NCBI GenBank assembly: GCA_017536555.1
Contig: JAFXHE010000019.1
Location: 1-64,000 of the forward strand
Direction: 5' to 3'
DNA from: Alistipes sp.
GTDB lineage: Bacteria; Bacteroidota; Bacteroidia; Bacteroidales; Rikenellaceae
Length of the DNA stretch: 64,000 nucleotides
The notes under the pieces: generated by a model
What the model was told of the DNA's origin: nothing
The model's database searches: none
What the model saw: only the letters and a program-made list of their open reading frames with translations
Shown here: piece after piece, positions 7,922 through 16,482 of the stretch
Position numbering within the stretch: position 1 is the first letter of the stretch
How the letters are laid out: each line of letters begins with the position of its first letter
Made by a program: the position numbers and the translations under genes

Positions 7922-8878
7922 TTACGATTTAAATGTTCCACGAAGTGCAGAGAATAGAGCTGCAAGAGCTGCACCAATAAATGCAATATATGTTACGATG
8001 ATGCAAGCATCAGAGATCATATACTCGAATGAACCGAATACTGTACGAGTTGCGAGGTCGTTACCAACGCCCAGAGGATGACCCTTAACATCGTAGAGAA
8101 CGTTACCCTCAGCCCAGCCGTGTGACTGTGCTACGAAGTAAGCAACAGCAATAACTGCTACAACAACGACTACAGATACGAGAGTCTTTGCAAGACCACC
8201 CTTATTCTGGAACAAGCCAATAATAGACTGGATCAATACAAAGAAGATAGCAAATGCCATCAAGAAGTAGAACCACAAGAGGTTGTAGTTAATAGCCTTT
8301 GCAAGGGCCTCAACACTTGCACCATCAGCCTCGGCGTTAGCGATAACTACCTCCGATGCGGGGATGTTCTCTGTCCAAGCGATATCGTTATCCTTGCGCT
8401 GCTTAAGCTCCTCAACAAGCTTTGTGTACTCGTCAACGATAGCCTGTGCCTCCTCAATCTGCTTCTTGTTACCGCGCTTTGCTGTAAACTCCTTAACCTT
8501 TGCAGCAGCCTCGGCGTCAGCCTGCATAGCAGCAACCCTCTTCTCAAGCTCGGGGATAACCTTAAGGTTCTCCTCCTTCTTTACTTTAGCCTCCTCGAGT
8601 GACTCGCCGTAGAGCACGCCAGAATCACCGTTCTTATACTGTGTTGCGAACACAGTCTTCAAAGCCTCAATACCCTCGTCGGTAGACTGAACGGGTACAG
8701 GTCTGCCATTCTCATCCATCACGGCATTGCCCTGCTCGTCGAACTGCTGTACGAGAGCCATATTACCTGCGATCTTCGATGACTCGGGGGCCTTTGCACC
8801 TACATAGATTGCATAGCCCATCAAGCATACCGAGATAACGGCAATGATGATGAATACTATTCTATTTAAGTTTTTCAT
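7922..8878 (-). CDS. Uncharacterised membrane protein of the Exb operon
   Basis: This 318-residue protein has an N-terminal membrane anchor (about 7-27) and a periplasmic-like region whose residues 92-165 are rich in Lys, Glu, Ala and Leu and look coiled-coil. Three further hydrophobic segments follow (about 199-222, 231-250, 289-312). It sits between exbB and the exbD pair, 34 bases after exbB and 5 before exbD, so it should be made together with the proton channel. I do not recognise a named family. An accessory role in the Ton/Tol motor is inference from context only. Confidence 0.8.
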   Translation of the reverse strand: MKNLNRIVFIIIAVISVCLMGYAIYVGAKAPESSKIAGNMALVQQFDEQGNAVMDENGRPVPVQSTDEGIEALKTVFATQYKNGDSGVLYGESLEEAKVKKEENLKVIPELEKRVAAMQADAEAAAKVKEFTAKRGNKKQIEEAQAIVDEYTKLVEELKQRKDNDIAWTENIPASEVVIANAEADGASVEALAKAINYNLLWFYFLMAFAIFFVLIQSIIGLFQNKGGLAKTLVSVVVVVAVIAVAYFVAQSHGWAEGNVLYDVKGHPLGVGNDLATRTVFGSFEYMISDACIIVTYIAFIGAALAALFSALRGTFKS

Positions 8879-8912
8879 AATTACTTTTTACTACTTTATT
8901 GTTCGATCTTAA

Positions 8913-9692
8913 TTATCGCTTGCTGTATGCAGTAAGCATATCTACCAAAGTGATAGATGTATCCTCCATATTAACTACCTGTGACTCGATCTTTGCGAGG
9001 ATGTAGTTGAAGAACACCTGGAGAATAACAGCAGAGATAAGACCCATAAGAGTAGTCAACAAAGCCACCTTAATACCACCAGCTACAACGGTAGGAGAGA
9101 TGGTTGCCTGTGCCTGAATGTCATCAAATGCCTGGATCATACCAACAACGGTACCCATGAAACCCAATGAAGGAGACAAAGCGATGAAGAGTGAAATCCA
9201 AGAGAGACCTGACTCCATATGACCCTGCTGAACTGAACCGTAAGATACAACGGCCTTCTCAACAGCCTCCAAGCCCTGATCGTAGCGCATAAGACCCTGA
9301 TAGTAGATAGAAGCGATAGGACCACGTGTGTTGCGGCAGTACTCCTTTGCAGCCTCTACACCCTCAGCGTTGATAAGCTCCTCAACCTTGGCAACAAACT
9401 TCTTGGTGTTGATCTGCGCAAATGTCAGATAAAGGATACGCTCGATAGCGATAGCCAAACCGAGAATCAAGCAGACAAGCACGGGAAGCATCCACTCCCA
9501 GCCACCTTCCAAGAACTTCTTCATCAAAGCAAAGTGCATAGGCTCACCAGCCAACTCCTCAGCCTCTGCCTCTGCCTCAACTGCGGGAGCTGCAGCCTCT
9601 ACAGTCTGCTCCTGTGCGGGAGCCTCCTCCTGTGCGTAAGCAGCGCCGAATGACAAAGTGGCAGCTGCCAAAACCAAAAATAATTTTTTCAT
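8913..9692 (-). CDS. exbB: MotA/TolQ/ExbB proton channel protein
   Basis: The 259-residue protein has a cleavable-looking signal (MKKLFLVLAAATLSFGAAYA) and a Glu/Ala-rich linker. Three membrane segments follow (about 67-88, 168-190, 208-232). The C-terminal SPSLGFMGTVVGMIQAFDDI and GGIKVALLTTLMGLISAV stretches are the MotA/TolQ/ExbB core. ExbB pentamers with ExbD convert the proton gradient into force for TonB-dependent transporters such as the SusC proteins in this window. The extra N-terminal signal plus acidic linker is seen in many Bacteroidetes ExbB proteins. First gene of a four-gene minus-strand operon. Confidence 0.93.
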   Translation of the reverse strand: MKKLFLVLAAATLSFGAAYAQEEAPAQEQTVEAAAPAVEAEAEAEELAGEPMHFALMKKFLEGGWEWMLPVLVCLILGLAIAIERILYLTFAQINTKKFVAKVEELINAEGVEAAKEYCRNTRGPIASIYYQGLMRYDQGLEAVEKAVVSYGSVQQGHMESGLSWISLFIALSPSLGFMGTVVGMIQAFDDIQAQATISPTVVAGGIKVALLTTLMGLISAVILQVFFNYILAKIESQVVNMEDTSITLVDMLTAYSKR

Positions 9693-9992
9693 AGTGTTTT
9701 GTTAGTTAAAATTTGAAATTTTTAGTAGTTGTTTATTCTTTATATCTGTTTTGTTACAAATCTCCGCTTCACATCTTCACCCCTCGGCAACCCTGCACTC
9801 TATCTATGCCTCAATCACATCCAGCATACTACGTAGCCCATAAAATGCGTCCTACACGAGGCACACTGCGCCGAAGTCTATATCAATCAAAACTTTAGCA
9901 TTCCCAAAATGAGCATATAGCTGACTAATTTGCTCTTTTTGAGACTTTTTACAGTGCGAAATATACAAATTATTTTTGTAAATACCAACGCT
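9693..9992. other. 300-base gap between exbB and ansA
   Basis: It must contain the exbB promoter, but I find no exact TAnnTTTG on the minus strand. An AT-rich inverted repeat TACAAA/TTTGTA (9964-9980) lies just past the ansA stop and could be a weak terminator. The 61-codon open frame here shows no protein-like features and was not called. Confidence 0.5.
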
Positions 9993-11030
9993 TTACAAAG
10001 TAAATTCTCCGCGCAACGGACGACGCATCAATTCCAGCGTTTCCGATAATGGCAAGTTTTTGCCTAAAACGTACATTAACTTTGCAACAGCCGCCTCGAT
10101 AGTCATATCGTGTCCCGACACCACGCCAGCCTCCTGTAGTGCCAAGCCTGTCTCATATAGGTGCATTTGCACAGCACCATCCTTACACTGCGACACATTA
10201 ACGACAACGACACCGCGCTCGACAGCCTCCTTAACAAGGTCGACAAACCAGTCGCTCGTTGGAGCATTACCCGCGCCATAGGTTTCAAGGACAACACCTC
10301 GAGCACCACTGTCGAGCAACATAGCACGCAGCGTCGACGGACGGATACCTGGGAAGAGCTTAACGACAACAACCTCATCGCACATACTCTCGCTAATACG
10401 GAACTCATCCGAGAAGTCGGGAGCATAGGGGGCAATAGCCGACATATTGTATTGTATGTTGACACCCACATCTGCCAATGCAGAGTAGTTGAACGACGCA
10501 AAGGCATTTAGAGCCTCGGCGCTAAACTTTGTAGTGCGGTTGCCACGGAACAATCTATTTTGGAAATAGAGAGCCACCTCGGGAACGAGAGGTGCGCCAT
10601 CCTCATTATGTGCGCCTGCAATCTCGATAGCTGTGATAAAGTTCTCACGACCATCGGTACGCAATATACCGATAGGAATCTGGCTACCTGTAAAGATAAC
10701 GGGTTTAGCGAGGTTTTCGAGCATAAAGCTCAATGCAGCTGCCGAGTACGACATAGTATCTGTGCCGTGCAAAATCACGAAGCCATCATACTTTGAGTAG
10801 TTGTCGCGGATAAGGCGCGCCATATCTACCCAGTTCTCAACAGAGACATTAGATGAGTCGATAGGGGGCTTAATGGTCAAAACCTCAAGGTCGACATTGA
10901 GGCGTTTCAGCGACGGGAACTCTTCATAAATACCGCTGAAATCGAACGGAACGAGGGCTCCTGTCACCTCGTCGGTCTTCATACCGATAGTACCACCGGT
11001 ATATATTATTAGTATCGAAGATCTCTTCAT
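9993..11030 (-). CDS. ansA: Type I (cytosolic) L-asparaginase
   Basis: The 345-residue protein has the two asparaginase active-site motifs: IIYTGGTIGM at 8-17 (nucleophilic Thr11) and ILHGTDTMSYSAAALSF at 86-102 (Thr90-Asp91). It hydrolyses L-asparagine to aspartate and ammonia. There is no signal peptide, and length and sequence fit the cytosolic AnsA type rather than the periplasmic type II enzyme. It is monocistronic: a TACCTTTG box lies about 45 bases upstream, and a terminator for the upstream operon separates it from tatD. Confidence 0.94.
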   Translation of the reverse strand: MKRSSILIIYTGGTIGMKTDEVTGALVPFDFSGIYEEFPSLKRLNVDLEVLTIKPPIDSSNVSVENWVDMARLIRDNYSKYDGFVILHGTDTMSYSAAALSFMLENLAKPVIFTGSQIPIGILRTDGRENFITAIEIAGAHNEDGAPLVPEVALYFQNRLFRGNRTTKFSAEALNAFASFNYSALADVGVNIQYNMSAIAPYAPDFSDEFRISESMCDEVVVVKLFPGIRPSTLRAMLLDSGARGVVLETYGAGNAPTSDWFVDLVKEAVERGVVVVNVSQCKDGAVQMHLYETGLALQEAGVVSGHDMTIEAAVAKLMYVLGKNLPLSETLELMRRPLRGEFTL

Positions 11031-11071
11031 AGCAGATCAGCTGTACGGCATTAGTGCCACACATATCATTA

Positions 11072-11079
11072 CAAAGGTA
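11072..11079 (-). promoter_or_regulatory. Probable ansA promoter (-7 box)
   Basis: TACCTTTG on the minus strand (11079 to 11072) fits TAnnTTTG and would give a leader of about 35 bases. No good -33 TTTG is present at the right distance, so only the -7 box is supported. Confidence 0.45.
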
Positions 11080-11082
11080 GTA

Positions 11083-11120
11083 AAAAAAATGCAAACGTGT
11101 AACCACATCTGCATTTTTTT
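11083..11120 (-). terminator. Terminator after tatD
   Basis: On the minus strand A7-TGCA and TGCA-T8-type arms (11120-11110 and 11093-11083) enclose a further TGTG/CACG pairing and end in a T8 run. It lies about 40 bases downstream of tatD and should end the long murG-to-tatD gene string. Confidence 0.6.
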
Positions 11121-11156
11121 ATCGTGACAACCCCATTTTATGGGCTTCACAGACTC

Positions 11157-11939
11157 TTACAGCCCGAAAATATGGCGCGCCGTAGCTGTTGTAACCATAT
11201 CAACCTGCGCGGTAGATACTCCGTGCAGCTCGGCAATCTTACGACATATATGCTCTACGTACGCCGACTCGTTGCGCTTGCCACGATGTGGCACAGGCGT
11301 AAGATAGGGGCAGTCAGTCTCCAGAACAATGCGCTCCAACGGCATCTCGGCAACGACCCTATCAAGACCACTATTCTTGAATGTCACCACACCGCCTATT
11401 CCAAAGACGAACTCGCCGAGGTGGTCAAATTTATGGAACGTATCTACGCTATCGGCAAAGGCGTGTAGCACGCCACGTAGACCGCGACCACGATATGTTG
11501 CCACAGCGTCCAACATCTCGCGGTATGCCGAGCGTGTATGTATAGCCACAGGAAGGTCATACTGCAACGCAAGCTCAAATTGTGCGTGTAGCACCTCGCG
11601 CTGCTCACGATAGTAATCCTGACTCCAATAGAGGTCGAGACCTATCTCACCCACACCATACAGGCGCATAGGGGCACATCGCAGCAACGACTCAACCATA
11701 TCAAGCTCCTGCTGCCACTTGGGGTTATCGTTGACAGAGGTGGGGTGTAGACCCACCATAGGCAGGTAGCGCGATGCATCACGCGCAGCAAGCTCAAACA
11801 TACGGTCACGGCTCTCGGAGTCAATATCTGGCAACATCAATATCTCTACACCAGCATCAGCAGCGCGCTGGAGAGCCTCATCACGATCCGTGTCAAACTC
11901 CTCGGCATATATGTGTGAATGTGTATCTATCATAACCAA
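11157..11939 (-). CDS. tatD: TatD-family metal-dependent hydrolase (DNase)
   Basis: The 260-residue TIM-barrel hydrolase has the TatD metal ligands: DTHSHIY (His7, His9), GVGEIGLD (Glu98), IHTRSA, HAF and the C-terminal LETDCPYLTP. TatD enzymes are 3'-5' exonucleases acting on DNA and peroxide-damaged ends in bacteria that have been tested. Two possible starts exist, MVMID and MID two codons later. It follows dprA by 39 bases on the same strand. Confidence 0.92.
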   Translation of the reverse strand: MVMIDTHSHIYAEEFDTDRDEALQRAADAGVEILMLPDIDSESRDRMFELAARDASRYLPMVGLHPTSVNDNPKWQQELDMVESLLRCAPMRLYGVGEIGLDLYWSQDYYREQREVLHAQFELALQYDLPVAIHTRSAYREMLDAVATYRGRGLRGVLHAFADSVDTFHKFDHLGEFVFGIGGVVTFKNSGLDRVVAEMPLERIVLETDCPYLTPVPHRGKRNESAYVEHICRKIAELHGVSTAQVDMVTTATARHIFGL

Positions 11940-11978
11940 TATCGGTGGATTATACCTGTTATTTATCCATTACAAGGG

Positions 11979-13088
11979 CTACACCGCCTCATAGCGACGT
12001 CCTGGCAAGCTACGTATAAGTCCCTTCATTTCGAGATTCAATAGTGCCATTGAAAATTCGCCGATGGTAAGTCCCGAGAGCTCCAGTAACTCTGACCACT
12101 CGCGGCTAACACCACTGCTAACAGCATCATACACAGCGCACTCGGCGGGCTCAAGCTCCGCAAGTGGGCTATTGGCGGAAGCTGCATCATCCTCACCACG
12201 CGCCACTATGGGCTGCCAGTCCATATCCTCGATAATATCATCAGCCGTAATAACAAGACGCGCCTTGCCTGTGCGTATAAGGTTATTTGTGCCAAACGAG
12301 CTCTTATCGCTGATACGCCCAGGCACAGCCATAACCTGACGACCATAGCTATCGGCGATATCGGCAGTAGCCAGCGCGCCACCCGATGCGGGAGACTCTA
12401 CGACAACAAGTCCCATACTCATACCAGCAATGATACGGTTGCGCGCAATAAAGAGCTTACCATTTTGGCGCGATGCGGAGTGCAACTCACTGACGATAGC
12501 TCCGCCGTGCTTGATAATATCCTCGGCAAGGGCACGATGTGCTGACGGTGTAACCTCGGGCAGCACATTTGCCACAACAGCAACTGTCGGCACGTTGTGG
12601 TGTATGGCTGCACGGTGACAGGCACTATCCACACCATAGGCAAGACCACTAACCACGCACAACCCTTCAACCTTTGCGGCAAGGTCGCCAACAAGCACGT
12701 CGCAGGCGTGCAGTCCCGATGGAGAGACCTCTCGGGTACCAACCATTGAGAGGGTTCGCATAGAGAGTGCATCGACATTACCACGAACAAAGAGGACGTG
12801 AGGACGGTCAGAGGTTTCGCGCAGAGGTTCAGGGTACTCTGCATCGGTTGCGGCGATAGCGCATATACTGTTTTGGCGGCAATATTTTATCTCGCGCTCG
12901 GCAAGGCACATACCATCACGATTAAGTATACGCTCTGCAAGCTCCTCGCGCAGACCCGCACCCTCGACAAGCTCACCACGTGAGGCAACAAAGAGTGCTT
13001 CGGCACTACCGAAGTAATCTATAAGGTAGGCAGCACCACGGCTACCTATGCCTGGCGTAAAGATTAGTGCAAGATCTTCTATTGTCAT
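11979..13088 (-). CDS. dprA: DNA-processing protein DprA/Smf
   Basis: In this 369-residue protein, the central Rossmann domain has the family hallmarks MVGTREVSPSG and VVSGLAYGVDSACHRAAI, then VPTVAVVANVLPEV. An N-terminal helical segment contains GIGSRGAAYLIDYFG (a helix-hairpin-helix/SAM-like domain). A C-terminal winged helix of about 65 residues (DAVSSGVSREWSELLELSG) completes the long form of the protein. DprA binds incoming single-stranded DNA and loads RecA during natural transformation. It is 34 bases downstream of the MATE gene and upstream of tatD. Competence itself is not shown. Confidence 0.94.
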   Translation of the reverse strand: MTIEDLALIFTPGIGSRGAAYLIDYFGSAEALFVASRGELVEGAGLREELAERILNRDGMCLAEREIKYCRQNSICAIAATDAEYPEPLRETSDRPHVLFVRGNVDALSMRTLSMVGTREVSPSGLHACDVLVGDLAAKVEGLCVVSGLAYGVDSACHRAAIHHNVPTVAVVANVLPEVTPSAHRALAEDIIKHGGAIVSELHSASRQNGKLFIARNRIIAGMSMGLVVVESPASGGALATADIADSYGRQVMAVPGRISDKSSFGTNNLIRTGKARLVITADDIIEDMDWQPIVARGEDDAASANSPLAELEPAECAVYDAVSSGVSREWSELLELSGLTIGEFSMALLNLEMKGLIRSLPGRRYEAV

Positions 13089-13122
13089 AGCCTAAAATGC
13101 CATTAGAGCCAAAGCGCACAAA

Positions 13123-14574
13123 TTAACGACTGAAGTGGAGGTCGTGCTCCATGCGCTTGAGTTTACGTATCTGGAGGAAGAGCAAGATACCCGCAACGAT
13201 AATAGCTGCAGCATCTGCCAACGGCATAGATACCCACGCGCCCATAGCTCCATATTTGGGCGGTAGGATAAGCAACAGCGGCAACAAGAATAGAAGCTGA
13301 CGTGTTGTAGAGAGGAACATCGCTAAAGGTGCGCGTCCAATATATTGGAAGAAGCTACCAGCAACAACCTGGAAGCCTACAAATGGGAACATAAGCATCG
13401 CAATACCCAAGCCCTGTGCCACGACATCGACCATTGCGCTATCTGTAGCACCGTTAGAGGTGTCGACAAATGCAGCAGCGACCTCGCGCGGGAAGAACAC
13501 ACCTATAAGGAAGGCGAGAGTAGTGACGCACGTAGCGCAGACAATGGTGTATTTAAGCACCTTGATAACACGCCCATACTGCTTGGCACCATAGTTATAG
13601 CCGACAATAGGCTGCATACCCTGATTGAAGCCCTGTGCAACCATAATAAAGAGTAGCAGCACACGGTTCATAATACCGTAAGCACCCACATAGACATCGC
13701 CCACATTGCCATCAAACGTCGCTGACGAGATGACATCATAGGCTCCCGTACCGCCATAGTGCAGCAGTGCCGTGTTCATAAAGCGTGTAACGAGCGAGGC
13801 ACATACATTGAGCAGGAACGGAGCCATACCAATAGAGAGTATTGCCCCGATAATCTTACGGTCAAAGTGGAAACTCGTGCGCTTGAAGCGCAAAAAGCTC
13901 TTGGGCGAGGTGTAGTGGTGTATCTGTATCAACAGCGACACGCTCTGCGCAATGACAGTAGCAAGTGCCGAGCCTCGTACACCCCACTTAAAAACAAAGA
14001 TAAACAACGGATTGAGGATGGTACATAGCACCATAGAGGTAAGCATAATGTACATTGCCTTGCGCGGATAGCCCGACGCTCGAAGTTGCTCATTTAGACC
14101 AAGATAGAGGTGCGTAATAATGTTACCAAACATTATTATCTGCATAAACTCACGCGCATAGTTGATTGTCTCCTCGCTCGCCTCGCCTCCCGAAAAGAAG
14201 TATAGTATGGGGTTGAGGAAGAACAGGAATATTAGCATAATACCCACACCCAAAGTGAGGTTAAGCAACACAGCATTACCTAAAATGCGCTCGGCGGCTC
14301 GCTTATTTCCCTCTCCCAGACGTATAGAGATACGTGCCGCAGCACCCACACCAACCATAGCACCAAAGGCCGAAGCTATATTCATTATCGGCAGCGTGAT
14401 AGCCATACCAGATATAGCTGCGCCACCAACGCCGTGACCTATAAACACACTGTCGATAATATGATACAGCGATGACGATGCCATAGCGATAATGGCAGGT
14501 ATAGCATATCGCGCCAACAACTTTCCCAAGGAGTCGGTGCCAAGCGATACTGTGTTATTTTGTGCTGTTGCCAT
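13123..14574 (-). CDS. MATE-family multidrug/cation antiporter
   Basis: The 483-residue inner-membrane protein has about 12 hydrophobic segments in two similar halves (RYAIPAIIAMASSSLYHIID near the N-terminus; IGMAPFLLNVCASLVTRF in the second half). Motifs typical of MATE exporters include GHGVGGAAISGMA, EQLRASGYPRKAMY and QGMQPIVGYNYGA. These export drugs or metabolites using Na+ or H+; the substrate is not predictable. It lies between the phosphopantetheinyl transferase gene (29 bases away) and dprA (34 bases away) and is probably co-transcribed. Confidence 0.92.
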   Translation of the reverse strand: MATAQNNTVSLGTDSLGKLLARYAIPAIIAMASSSLYHIIDSVFIGHGVGGAAISGMAITLPIMNIASAFGAMVGVGAAARISIRLGEGNKRAAERILGNAVLLNLTLGVGIMLIFLFFLNPILYFFSGGEASEETINYAREFMQIIMFGNIITHLYLGLNEQLRASGYPRKAMYIMLTSMVLCTILNPLFIFVFKWGVRGSALATVIAQSVSLLIQIHHYTSPKSFLRFKRTSFHFDRKIIGAILSIGMAPFLLNVCASLVTRFMNTALLHYGGTGAYDVISSATFDGNVGDVYVGAYGIMNRVLLLFIMVAQGFNQGMQPIVGYNYGAKQYGRVIKVLKYTIVCATCVTTLAFLIGVFFPREVAAAFVDTSNGATDSAMVDVVAQGLGIAMLMFPFVGFQVVAGSFFQYIGRAPLAMFLSTTRQLLFLLPLLLILPPKYGAMGAWVSMPLADAAAIIVAGILLFLQIRKLKRMEHDLHFSR

Positions 14575-14603
14575 ATATTAGTCAGGTCGCAAAGATACCC
14601 CGT

Positions 14604-15188
14604 TTACCGCGAAACGGCTCTCGCAACAATAAAATTATCTCGAAAATCAGAAATTTCAACCTCTACACTCTCCATTCCGACCATACACCCGACAAGAATA
14701 CCGCGCTCACCGTCGTAGCTCTCAACGTGGAGGTCATCCAAAAGGTCGACACCCTGCTTACCATAGTATTTATACATAGCCTCCTTGGCGCACCACACCT
14801 CGCCTGCCCACCTATCGTGCGTGGCGAGCGCAGCCTCCGCAGCCGACATATAGCGGCTTGCAGCACGGCTAAAATCGCGGTCAGCACGCTCAATATCAAC
14901 ACCTACGCGTCTATCAGAGATGGCAACGGCAACCATCTCGCCTGCGTGTGCCACACTTATATATATATTAGGAATACTCACCACTGGTGCTCCCACAGCG
15001 TTATAGTCGATGTCTACATCACGACCTAGCTCTCGTCTTACAACACGCCTCCACGCAAGGTGCTCACGTCGACGACGCTCATTCTGAAAGCGTGACGCAG
15101 AAGCAACATCCTGTGCCGTAATAAGCGTGTCGCAGCAAGCATAGACCTTATCAACAGGCTCGACAAAGAGTTTATCCATCAATCTCAA
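14604..15188 (-). CDS. 4'-phosphopantetheinyl transferase (Sfp/AcpT type)
   Basis: This 194-residue protein contains RRVGVDIERADRDF, with the magnesium-binding Asp and Glu, and WCAKEAMYKYYGKQG, the WxxKEA motif with the third acidic ligand. These define the transferases that attach phosphopantetheine from CoA to a conserved serine on carrier proteins. It is shorter than Sfp (about 225). The start overlaps the end of gldE by 17 bases, or 8 if translation starts at the Met three codons in. That indicates translational coupling within the division-gene string. Confidence 0.9.
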   Translation of the reverse strand: MRLMDKLFVEPVDKVYACCDTLITAQDVASASRFQNERRRREHLAWRRVVRRELGRDVDIDYNAVGAPVVSIPNIYISVAHAGEMVAVAISDRRVGVDIERADRDFSRAASRYMSAAEAALATHDRWAGEVWCAKEAMYKYYGKQGVDLLDDLHVESYDGERGILVGCMVGMESVEVEISDFRDNFIVARAVSR

Positions 15189-16455
15189 CCTTTATCTTAT
15201 CGACACGTCGACCATCCATCGTGGCGATGAAGAACCTAACACCGTGTGACGACAGCTCGTCACCACGACGTGGCAGGTCACGCTTAAGCTCCATCATAAG
15301 TCCTGCCAGAGTCTCGGCGTGTCCCTCGACATCGGCAAAGGTGTCCTCCTCAAAATTCAAGATGCGCTCAAACTCGCCTATATGTATCCTACCATCAAAG
15401 ATATAGGTATTCTCTCCAACCTTCTCGTAGAGACGCTCCTCGTCATCGCTCTCATCGGTAATCTCACCCACGACCTCCTCAAGGATATCCTCCAACGAGA
15501 CAAGACCCTGCGTAGCACCATACTCATCAACGACAATGGCTATATGTATCTTCTTCTTCTGAAACTCCTTAAGCAGGTCGTCAATCATCATATGCTCGGG
15601 GACAAAGTATGGCTTACGCAACAGGCTCTGCCACTGGAAATCCTTTGCCTCGGAGATATGTGCCATAAGATCCTTTACGTACAACACACCGCGTACATCA
15701 TCCAAGTCGTCGCCATAGACAGGGATACGCGAGTAACCCGTCTCGACGATAACTTTACGTACCTCATCATAGTCGGCCTCATACTCAAGACCCGTGATAT
15801 CCACTCGCGAGTGCATAATCTCCACGACCTCGGTCTGACCAAAGTTGATGATGCCCGACAACATCTTCTGCTCCTCCTCCGAGCCTGTCTCCGTAAGGTC
15901 GACAGCGTCAGCAAGCTCCTCAATGGATATCTCTGCATTCTTAACAGCAAAGCGACTCACACGGCTACTGGTGCGCATAAGGACGATAGCCAGCGGATAG
16001 ACGAGCCAGCGGAAGAACTTCAACGGCAACGAGAAGAAGCGCGCCATACGCACAGGGTTACTCTGCGTAAAGACCTTGGGTACAATCTCACCAAAGAGCA
16101 ACAACAGAAATGTTACTACTATGGTATTGAAAATAAACTCGTAGGTAGGACTATTAAACTGTAACACCTCGTCAATAATCTGTGTAGATAGTATTACCAA
16201 GCAGACATTGACAAGGTTGTTAGTGACAAGAATTGAGGCAAGCAGCCTATCTGTATTTGTGAGTAGCGACAACACACGCTGCGAGGCGGCATCGTGGCTA
16301 TTAGTAAGTGTGTCGATATCGTTTCGCGTGAGCGAGAAGAAGGCGACCTCCGAGCCTGAAGCCATCGCCGAGAGCATAATAAGCACCACGGCGAGGATAA
16401 GGTTGAAGGAGAGTGCCACAATATCAATACCCTCTTTTATTGCTATTGCATCCAT
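15172..16455 (-). CDS. gldE: GldE-type CNNM/CorC-family membrane protein
   Basis: The 427-residue protein has an N-terminal DUF21 membrane domain (segments about 13-34, 68-92, 105-127, 148-165, with SGSEVAFFSLTRND and GEIVPKVFTQ). Tandem CBS domains follow (about 214-270 and 278-335, with DEYGATQGLVSLEDILEEV), then a C-terminal CorC/HlyC transporter-associated domain (about 345-425). Bacteroidetes proteins of this layout are called GldE, required for gliding/type IX secretion in Flavobacterium. In non-gliding relatives the role is unknown and could be divalent-cation transport. The gene starts 27 bases after ftsZ and overlaps the phosphopantetheinyl transferase gene. Confidence 0.85.
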   Translation of the reverse strand: MDAIAIKEGIDIVALSFNLILAVVLIMLSAMASGSEVAFFSLTRNDIDTLTNSHDAASQRVLSLLTNTDRLLASILVTNNLVNVCLVILSTQIIDEVLQFNSPTYEFIFNTIVVTFLLLLFGEIVPKVFTQSNPVRMARFFSLPLKFFRWLVYPLAIVLMRTSSRVSRFAVKNAEISIEELADAVDLTETGSEEEQKMLSGIINFGQTEVVEIMHSRVDITGLEYEADYDEVRKVIVETGYSRIPVYGDDLDDVRGVLYVKDLMAHISEAKDFQWQSLLRKPYFVPEHMMIDDLLKEFQKKKIHIAIVVDEYGATQGLVSLEDILEEVVGEITDESDDEERLYEKVGENTYIFDGRIHIGEFERILNFEEDTFADVEGHAETLAGLMMELKRDLPRRGDELSSHGVRFFIATMDGRRVDKIKVEIDG

Positions 16456-16482
16456 TACAAGAGTGATTCGTTCAACAATCTA

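Noticed and set aside
15319-16164. 281-codon open frame opposite gldE
   Set aside because: Antisense shadow of a conserved gene; its sequence resembles no family.
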